This document shows, piece by piece, positions 6,418-11,378 of a stretch of 11,378 nucleotides of DNA; position 1 is the stretch's first letter; the number at the start of each line of letters is the position of its first letter. Location: positions 1 to 11,378 of the forward strand of contig JAAYXN010000055.1 of assembly GCA_012515885.1 (NCBI GenBank). The letters run 5' to 3'. The position numbers and the translations under genes were made by a program. Source of the stretch: Rhodococcus sp. (in: high G+C Gram-positive bacteria) (GTDB taxonomy: Bacteria; Actinomycetota; Actinomycetes; Mycobacteriales; Mycobacteriaceae). The notes under the pieces were generated by a model that made no database searches, was not told the origin of the DNA, and saw only the letters and a list, made by a program, of their open reading frames with translations.

Positions 6418-8205
6418 GTGGGGGGCCTAGGGCGACGGGCGGCGCGACTGGCTGGGGGCGTGGGTGCCGCAGCTCTGGCTGTGGTGTTGGCGTCGTGTAC
6501 GGCTAATCCGCCGCCGCCGGTGGAGAGTGAGGACGCTCCTCGTGTGACGACATCGCCGTCGGTGCGTTTGCCGGTTGTGGTGGCTATTGACGATATTGGC
6601 AATGGCTTTAACCCTCATCTTCTTGCGGACCAGTCACCGGTCAATGCTGCGGTGAGTTCGCTGGTGTTCCCGAGCCCGTTCCGTGCGGTGCCTAATCCGG
6701 AGCATCCGGGGGTTGCGGCGCTGGTTCCGGATCCGTCGTTGTTGGTGTCGGCGGAGATCACGTCGCATGATCCGTTTACGGTGAGTTATCAGTTGCGTAC
6801 GGATGCACAGTGGTCTGATGGTGCGCCGATTGCCGCGGAGGATTTCCGCTATTTGTGGCAGCAAATGATCACGGTTCCCGGTGTTGTTGACCCGGCTGGT
6901 TACCGGTTGATCCGCAATGTCAATTCCGCGGGCGGCGGGAAGACGGTGCATGTGGAGTTCGATGGGGTGTATCCGGCGTGGCGGGAGCTGTTTACGCATC
7001 TGCTGCCCGCGCATCTGGTGAAGGATTCTCCGGGCGGTTTCTCGGGGGCACTGTCGGAGAACGTTCCGGTGTCGGGTTCGCGGTTCCACATCAAGTCGAT
7101 TGACCGGGGTCGCAACGAGATTCTGTTGGAGCGCAATGACCGGTTCTGGGATACGCCCGCGGTCCCGGACCAGATTTTGATGCGCCGCGGCGGCTCGTCG
7201 TCTCAGCTTGCTGATTCGCTCCGCACCGGTGATACGCAGCTGGCGCAGACGCATGGTGGTAGTGCCCGTGCCGCGCAGCTGGACGCTATTCCAGGTGTGC
7301 ACACTGCGTCGGTGTTCCAGCCGCGGCTGCTTGAGGTCACGCTCAATGGTCGGGTTCCGCAGTTGGCTGATGTTCGGGTTCGTCGCGCGTTGTTGAATGT
7401 GCTTGATCCCGGCTTGTTGGCGATGGTGGGTTCGGGCAGCGAGACGGCGGTCGTTCCGGCGCGGTCACTGGTGTTTTCACCATCGGACCCGGGCTATGTG
7501 GAGTCGGCTCCCGCACGCATGGATGCCGAACAGATCTCCCTGCTACTTGCTGAAGCGGGATACGAACGTGCTGTTCCCGACAGCAGCGAGCATGAGGGCG
7601 CGGCGGAGGAACCGGCGTTCTATATGCGCGGAAGCGAGGTGCTGTCGCTGGTGATCGGTGTGCCCGATGGCGATCCCACTGCGCAGGCAGTCGCAGCAAC
7701 AGCGGCCGATCAACTGCGCGGTTTCGGTATCGACGCCCGGGTCGAAGCCTTCGACGCCGAAGAGCTTTTCGGTGACGAAATCACCTCGGGCCATGTGGGT
7801 GCGGTGGTGTCGTGGGCGCGTGCAGGCGGCGACCCAGCAACGGTGGCAGCATCCCGATTTGGCTGTCCGCCAGCACCTCAGTCCGTGGATGAAGAACTTT
7901 CCGGGGACGCTGAAACTGAAGCAGAAAAGATTCAGGCGGAACTAGCGTCACCGTCGAACCTGTCGGGGTTGTGTGATCCGGGCTTGCAGCCGCCCATCGA
8001 TGAGGCACTGCGCGGCGAAGGGGACGTCACAGCGTCGCTGCATGATGTGGATCGGCGACTGTGGGATCTGCAGGTGGTGCTGCCCGTGATGCAGGATTCG
8101 ACGCTGGTTGCGGCAGGTCCAGGTGTTGAGGGTGTGGTTCTGGGTGGCGTGTTGCCGTCCGGAATTTTCGGTGACGCCGCCGAGTGGCGGAGGGTGGCGC
8201 GGTGA
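6418..8205 (+). CDS. lpqW: LpqW-like lipoprotein with oligopeptide-binding (SBP_bac_5) fold
   Basis: I chose GTG 6418, preceded by GGGAAGGG at 6403-6410. GTG 6397, with GGGAG close by, is the alternative and would add seven residues. The 595-aa product begins with an Arg-rich n-region and a hydrophobic core, and has a lipobox LASC at 24-27, so Cys27 would be lipid-modified and the protein anchored on the outer face of the membrane. The rest resembles family 5 solute-binding proteins, with the signature WSDGAPIAAEDF at 132-143. No transporter permease or ATPase genes lie nearby. Position between typA and mshB matches M. tuberculosis Rv1166, LpqW. In mycobacteria LpqW does not act as a transporter component. 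It affects the branch between polar PIMs and LM/LAM, and pimE mutations suppress lpqW loss. Function here is inferred from synteny and fold. The stop overlaps the mshB start. Confidence 0.85.
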   Translation: MGGLGRRAARLAGGVGAAALAVVLASCTANPPPPVESEDAPRVTTSPSVRLPVVVAIDDIGNGFNPHLLADQSPVNAAVSSLVFPSPFRAVPNPEHPGVAALVPDPSLLVSAEITSHDPFTVSYQLRTDAQWSDGAPIAAEDFRYLWQQMITVPGVVDPAGYRLIRNVNSAGGGKTVHVEFDGVYPAWRELFTHLLPAHLVKDSPGGFSGALSENVPVSGSRFHIKSIDRGRNEILLERNDRFWDTPAVPDQILMRRGGSSSQLADSLRTGDTQLAQTHGGSARAAQLDAIPGVHTASVFQPRLLEVTLNGRVPQLADVRVRRALLNVLDPGLLAMVGSGSETAVVPARSLVFSPSDPGYVESAPARMDAEQISLLLAEAGYERAVPDSSEHEGAAEEPAFYMRGSEVLSLVIGVPDGDPTAQAVAATAADQLRGFGIDARVEAFDAEELFGDEITSGHVGAVVSWARAGGDPATVAASRFGCPPAPQSVDEELSGDAETEAEKIQAELASPSNLSGLCDPGLQPPIDEALRGEGDVTASLHDVDRRLWDLQVVLPVMQDSTLVAAGPGVEGVVLGGVLPSGIFGDAAEWRRVAR

Positions 8206-9083
8206 GCGCGCGGCTGCTGTTTGTTCACGCTCACCCCGACGATGAATCGATCACGACGGGCGGAACGATCGCGCGGTACGCGTTGCAGGGCGCCGACGTC
8301 GCTGTCGTGACGTGCACTCTCGGTGAAGAGGGCGAGGTCATCGGAGACCGGTGGGCTGGTCTTGTTGCTGGGCAGGCTGACCAGTTGGGTGGCTACCGGA
8401 TCGGTGAGCTCACCGCGGCATTGGCAGCGCTGGGCGCTGTGCGCGGCCCCCAGTTTCTTGGCGGCGCGGGGCGCTACCGCGATTCGGGCATGGTGGGCAC
8501 TCCGTCCGCGGAGAATCCGCGTGCCTTCATCAATGCAAATAACGCTGAGGCTGTCGCCGCGCTTGCCGCGGTGATTGAAGAACTTCGCCCGCACGTGGTT
8601 GTCACCTATAACCCGGACGGTGGGTACGGGCATCCCGACCACATGGCTGCCCATCGGCTGACTCATGAAGCGGTTGCGGCGGCGAGCGCGGTGTGGGAAG
8701 TGCCGAAACTGTATTGGACAGTGTCAGCAGCGAGCGCCATCGCCGACGGGATCAGTCAGGCGCGTGAGGCACTGGCCGACCGGATTCCGGCAGGATGGCG
8801 TCTACCGGAACCGGGTGAACTTGCCAGCGTCGACGATTCGTTCGTGACGGCCGAGATCGATGTCAGCGGCGTCGTCGACCGCAAGCGTGCGGCACTTGCT
8901 GCGCACGCCACCCAGATTACGGTCGGGCCTAGTGGCAACGAGTTTGCGCTGTCGAATAACGTGATTCAGCCGCTGCTCTCTACAGAAAGCTACGTACTTT
9001 CCGGAGGTTCGCTGTACCGGGACGGCTCAGTAACGGGGGAGCGCGAGACGGACCTTCTCGCAGGTATCGATCTTTCTCGCTGA
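8202..9083 (+). CDS. mshB: GlcNAc-Ins deacetylase MshB (mycothiol biosynthesis)
   Basis: The start is GTG 8202, sharing GTGA with the lpqW stop. GGAGGG at 8189-8194 gives a seven-base spacing. A start further upstream at 8184 is possible but would put the ribosome site inside the gene. The 293-aa protein belongs to the LmbE/PIG-L zinc deacetylases. Its N-terminal AHPDDE motif (residues 10-15) supplies the zinc ligands His11 and Asp14 and the catalytic base Asp13, and GHPDH (about 143-147) supplies the third zinc ligand, His147. MshB removes the acetyl group from 1-O-(2-acetamido-2-deoxy-glucopyranosyl)-myo-inositol, the step before cysteine ligation by MshC, in the cytoplasm. YNPDGGYGHPDH closely matches mycobacterial MshB. 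The related Mca amidase is the main alternative, but length and synteny with Rv1170 favour MshB. The overlap suggests translational coupling with lpqW. Confidence 0.93.
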   Translation: MSARLLFVHAHPDDESITTGGTIARYALQGADVAVVTCTLGEEGEVIGDRWAGLVAGQADQLGGYRIGELTAALAALGAVRGPQFLGGAGRYRDSGMVGTPSAENPRAFINANNAEAVAALAAVIEELRPHVVVTYNPDGGYGHPDHMAAHRLTHEAVAAASAVWEVPKLYWTVSAASAIADGISQAREALADRIPAGWRLPEPGELASVDDSFVTAEIDVSGVVDRKRAALAAHATQITVGPSGNEFALSNNVIQPLLSTESYVLSGGSLYRDGSVTGERETDLLAGIDLSR

Positions 9084-9134
9084 ACTCTTCCGCGCTGAAC
9101 CCTTCCGCCCAAACCCTTCCTCACCGAACCGTCG
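9078..9134 (+). repeat. Degenerate 15-bp tandem repeat overlapping the mshB stop codon
   Basis: CGCTGAACTCTTCCG (9078-9092), CGCTGAACCCTTCCG (9093-9107), CCCAAACCCTTCCTC (9108-9122) and ACCGAACCGTCG (9123-9134) follow one another with a 15-bp period. The first two differ at one base. The mshB stop TGA (9081-9083) lies inside the first unit, so the array has grown at or just past the end of the gene. A 15-bp unit keeps the reading frame. Confidence 0.75.
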
Positions 9135-9157
9135 TCCCTGATTGACGCACCATCGTG

Positions 9158-9172
9158 ATGCCCTCAGGGCAT
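9158..9172 (+). terminator. Small hairpin after mshB, weak terminator candidate
   Basis: ATGCCC and GGGCAT flank a TCA loop, forming a six-base stem. It is 74 bases after the mshB stop and before the promoter-like element at 9208. No U tract follows. It could instead be an operator half-site pair. Confidence 0.3.
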
Positions 9173-9207
9173 GTATCCGGTGGTGTACGACACGTTGATG
9201 GTTAAAC

Positions 9208-9233
9208 TATGATGCACGTCACCATCATGGTGA
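9208..9233 (+). promoter_or_regulatory. Promoter -10 and overlapping palindromic operator candidate for the 52-aa ORF
   Basis: TATGAT at 9208-9213 is a near-consensus -10 with no clear -35, which actinobacterial promoters often lack. A perfect palindrome, TCACCAT-C-ATGGTGA (9219-9233), begins where the transcript would start. A shortened copy of its sequence (CACCATC joined to GTGATGCC, 9148-9162) lies about 70 bases upstream, against CACCATC-ATG-GTGATGCC at 9220-9237. This arrangement fits a repressor site at the start of transcription. The regulator is unknown. Confidence 0.5.
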
Positions 9234-9263
9234 TGCCTGAATTGTCGGGGACGAGGAGGGGTG

Positions 9264-9422
9264 ATGTACAACTACGACATTCAGAACCTGATCGTGGGGT
9301 TCGTCGATTCACAGAAGCCATACTTCGAATACCAGCATGAGCTGTACTACATCTCGCTGTACAACTTCGTGGATTTCGCGAGCAGTATCGCAACGATGCT
9401 TGGCTACCCGCCCGTCCCATAG
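9264..9422 (+). CDS. 52-aa Tyr/Phe-rich small protein of unknown function
   Basis: ATG 9264 follows a very strong GAGGAGGGG site (9253-9261), and the ORF ends with TAG at 9420-9422. The protein starts MYNYDIQNLIVGF, contains an aromatic-rich middle (KPYFEYQHELYYISLYNF, 18-35) and ends LGYPPVP. Eight tyrosines and four phenylalanines make up 23 percent of its residues. Coding is supported by codon choice: about 79 percent of third positions are G or C, all Tyr codons are TAC and all Phe codons are TTC, as expected for a high-GC host. There is no signal peptide, no long membrane segment and no cysteine. It has its own promoter-like element and stands 28 bases before the next gene, so the two may be co-transcribed. 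I do not recognise the family. Confidence 0.7.
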   Translation: MYNYDIQNLIVGFVDSQKPYFEYQHELYYISLYNFVDFASSIATMLGYPPVP

Positions 9423-9449
9423 CCAGCGTTTGTGCGTCATCATGGACGC

Positions 9450-9842
9450 ATGACGAAGCAGGCTTCAGCCTTGGATGACCCGCCGGTAGGTCTGACGTTG
9501 ACGCTGCTCGCCGTCAACGGACTCCTGTGCGCGGTGCTGTCTGTGCTGTTTCTTCCCACCTGGATCGGCGCTGTTCCGTTCCCCATCAGCATTCTTGCTG
9601 CGGCAGTGGTCAACGTGATTTTGGTGATCGCTGCCCGATCCGTGGGCGGCAAGGTTTCGTCCGGCTTCATTCCGTTGGCGGGGTGGGGTGTCGGCTATGT
9701 GCTGTGCATGATCGGCGGCCCCGGCGGGGACGTGTTGCTGCTGGCCACGTCGCGTACGTTGCTGCTCGCGATTGGTGCGCTGCTGCCCGCGCTGGGCTAT
9801 TTGTGGTTCGCGAGCATGAAGACCGCGGCGCGTCAGGTATAG
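9450..9842 (+). CDS. Small four-helix membrane protein (Rv1171-position homologue)
   Basis: The ATG at 9450 is chosen over the in-frame GTG at 9432, since neither has a clear ribosome site and the ATG removes an unlikely MRHHGR prefix. The 130-aa protein has a polar N-terminus (MTKQASALDDPP) and then four hydrophobic segments at roughly 14-34, 37-59, 66-82 and 89-117, with a Gly-rich turn (MIGGPGGD) between the last two. It has no catalytic motif. It lies downstream of mshB, where M. tuberculosis has Rv1171, a conserved protein of unknown function. Equivalence is by position and general character only. It may be read from the same transcript as the 52-aa ORF. A hairpin covers its start (9433-9450). 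Confidence 0.75.
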   Translation: MTKQASALDDPPVGLTLTLLAVNGLLCAVLSVLFLPTWIGAVPFPISILAAAVVNVILVIAARSVGGKVSSGFIPLAGWGVGYVLCMIGGPGGDVLLLATSRTLLLAIGALLPALGYLWFASMKTAARQV

Positions 9843-9866
9843 GTCTGGTTTCAACTAGCCCGGTTC

Positions 9867-9892
9867 GGTTTGGGCACGTGGTGAGCGGGTAC
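9867..9892 (+). promoter_or_regulatory. SigF/SigB-type stress promoter upstream of catalase
   Basis: GGTTT (9867-9871) and GGGTAC (9887-9892) are separated by 15 bases. They match the actinobacterial SigF/SigB pattern, GGTTT or GNNT as -35 and GGGTAY as -10 with a 14-17 base spacer. Transcription would begin near 9899, giving a leader of about 34 bases that contains the catalase ribosome site. This suggests general-stress or stationary-phase control. Confidence 0.6.
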
Positions 9893-9932
9893 GCGATAAG
9901 AAATCCTGTCCACCTGCCCAAGGAGCCGCCCG

Positions 9933-11378
9933 ATGGCCGCACATGCAGGAAATGATCGCCCGTTCACCACTGACGACGCGGGTATTCCCGTCGTTAGTGA
10001 CGAGCATTCACTGACTATTGGCCCCGACGGGCCGATCTTGCTGCACGATCACTACCTGATCGAGCAGATGGCGCAATTCAACCGCGAACGCATCCCCGAG
10101 CGTCAACCACACGCGAAGGGCAGCGGCGCTTTTGGACACTTCGAAGTCACCGAAGATGTCAGTCAGTACACGAAGGCGGACTTGTTCCAGCCCGGCAAGA
10201 AAACCGAGCTGGTGTTGAGGTTTTCGACGGTGGCGGGGGAGCGAGGCAGCCCAGACACGTGGCGTGATCCGCGCGGGTTTGCCATCAAGTTCTACACCGA
10301 ACAGGGCAACTACGACCTCGTTGGCAACAACACTCCGGTGTTCTTCCTGCGCGATCCACTCAAGTTCCAGCATTTCATTCGCTCGCAGAAGCGTCGCGCG
10401 GACAACAACATGCGCGACAACGACATGCAGTGGGACTTTTGGACGCTCTCACCCGAGTCGGCGCATCAGGTGGCGTGGTTGCTTGGTGACCGCGGCATCC
10501 CGAAGAGCTGGCGGCACATGAACGGCTACTCCAGCCACACCTACATGTGGGTCAATGCGTCCGGGGAACGGTTCTGGGTCAAATACCACTTCAAGACCGA
10601 TCAGGGCGTGGAGTGCTTGACGCAGGACGAAGCGGACCGGCTCGCTGGGGTCGACGGCGACTATCACGCACGGGATCTGTGGGAAGCGATCGAGGGCGGC
10701 AACCATCCGTCGTGGACGCTGCACATGCAGATCATGCCGTTCGAAGAAGCGAAAACGTATCGGTACAACCCCTTTGATCTCACGAAGGTGTGGCCGCATG
10801 GCGATTATCCGCTGATCCCAGTCGGCAAATTGACCCTTGACCGCAACCCCACCGACTACTGGTGCGAAATTGAGGAAGCAGCGTTCGAGCCCAACAACTT
10901 CGTTCCGGGCACTGGGCCGAGCCCCGACAAGATGCTGCTTGGTCGCGTCTTTTCCTATGCGGACGCGCACCGTGCCCGCATCGGCGCGAGCTATCGGGAA
11001 ATCCCGGTAAACGCACCGAAGGTGCCGGTCCATTCGTATTCGAAGGACGGCGCGATGCGTCACTACAACCCGGGTGATCCGGTGTATGCGCCGAACTCGA
11101 AAGGTGGGCCTGCAGCCGATCCGTCGCAGACTGGCGCGATGGCGGTGTGGGCAGCGGACGGCGAGATGGTGCGTGCCGCGTACACCCTGCGTAAAGACGA
11201 CGACGATTGGTCGCAGCCCGGCACTTTGGTGCGTGAGGTGTACAACGACGAGGAACGCGATCGTCTGGTCAGCAACGTCGTCGGCGCGCTGCTGGGCGGG
11301 GTCACCGAGCCGGTATTGGAGCGGGCGTTCGAGTATTGGCGCAACATCGATCTGAGCGTCGGCAACCGCATTGAAGAG
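9933..11378 (+). CDS. katA: Monofunctional haem catalase, 3' end beyond window
   Basis: ATG 9933 has AAGGAG at 9920-9925 with seven-base spacing. The frame runs open to the window edge, giving 482 residues without a stop. Small-subunit catalases are usually about 480-510 aa, so only the very end is missing. The enzyme splits hydrogen peroxide into water and oxygen. Key parts are present: the distal catalytic His60 in ERIPERQPHAKG, the DLVGNNTPVFF segment with the catalytic Asn (about 128-138), and the proximal haem ligand Tyr342 in GRVFSYADAHRARIG. NNFVPGTGPSPDK (321-333) is also typical. No C-terminal flavodoxin-like extension of large-subunit catalases can be judged from this window. There is no KatG-type peroxidase motif. 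This gene is not part of the mycobacterial mshB neighbourhood and appears to be a lineage-specific neighbour. The specific symbol katA is a convention, not proven orthology. Confidence 0.95.
   Translation, partial: MAAHAGNDRPFTTDDAGIPVVSDEHSLTIGPDGPILLHDHYLIEQMAQFNRERIPERQPHAKGSGAFGHFEVTEDVSQYTKADLFQPGKKTELVLRFSTVAGERGSPDTWRDPRGFAIKFYTEQGNYDLVGNNTPVFFLRDPLKFQHFIRSQKRRADNNMRDNDMQWDFWTLSPESAHQVAWLLGDRGIPKSWRHMNGYSSHTYMWVNASGERFWVKYHFKTDQGVECLTQDEADRLAGVDGDYHARDLWEAIEGGNHPSWTLHMQIMPFEEAKTYRYNPFDLTKVWPHGDYPLIPVGKLTLDRNPTDYWCEIEEAAFEPNNFVPGTGPSPDKMLLGRVFSYADAHRARIGASYREIPVNAPKVPVHSYSKDGAMRHYNPGDPVYAPNSKGGPAADPSQTGAMAVWAADGEMVRAAYTLRKDDDDWSQPGTLVREVYNDEERDRLVSNVVGALLGGVTEPVLERAFEYWRNIDLSVGNRIEE

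Overview
The window is high-GC actinobacterial DNA with frequent GTG starts. It carries a locus whose gene order follows the Mycobacterium tuberculosis block Rv1157c/Rv1158c - pimE (Rv1159) - mutT2 (Rv1160) - typA (Rv1165) - lpqW (Rv1166) - mshB (Rv1170) - Rv1171. Phosphatidylinositol-mannoside and mycothiol genes together point to a mycolic-acid-producing actinobacterium (Mycobacteriales/Corynebacteriales). It is probably a Rhodococcus- or Hoyosella-like genus rather than Mycobacterium, because the nar genes and PE-type genes that interrupt the block in M. tuberculosis are absent. The genus is an inference; no rRNA is present to settle it.

Layout. 1-128: 3' end of an Mrr-like restriction endonuclease. 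332-1087 (+): Tat-exported DUF1906 protein (Rv2525c-like). 1088-1254: two hairpins between convergent genes, one a perfect 18-bp stem. 1255-2013 (-): secreted Ala/Pro-rich protein (Rv1157c/Rv1158c-like). 2014-2428: divergent intergenic region with a 20-bp tandem repeat next to pimE. 2429-4084 (+): one reading frame that joins a PimE-type mannosyltransferase to a MutT2-type Nudix hydrolase. 4317-6212 (+): typA/bipA GTPase. 6268-6351: an array of 25-26-bp repeats with a palindromic core. 6418-8205 (+): lpqW-like lipoprotein. 8202-9083 (+): mshB, overlapping lpqW by 4 bases. 9078-9134: a 15-bp degenerate repeat. 9264-9422 (+): an unrecognised 52-aa tyrosine-rich small ORF with its own promoter-like and operator-like sequence. 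9450-9842 (+): small four-helix membrane protein. 9933-end (+): monofunctional haem catalase, preceded by a good SigF/SigB-type promoter match and truncated by the window edge.

How the genes relate. PimE adds the fifth mannose in polar PIM synthesis. LpqW is a lipoprotein known in mycobacteria to influence the branch between polar PIMs and LM/LAM, with genetic interaction with pimE. The DUF1906 and Ala/Pro-rich proteins are exported envelope proteins. MutT2 (nucleotide-pool cleaning), MshB (mycothiol synthesis) and the catalase are oxidative-stress functions. The most unusual points are the PimE-MutT2 fusion, the palindromic repeat array before lpqW, and the 52-aa small ORF. I found no CRISPR, insertion sequence, prophage, tRNA or rRNA.
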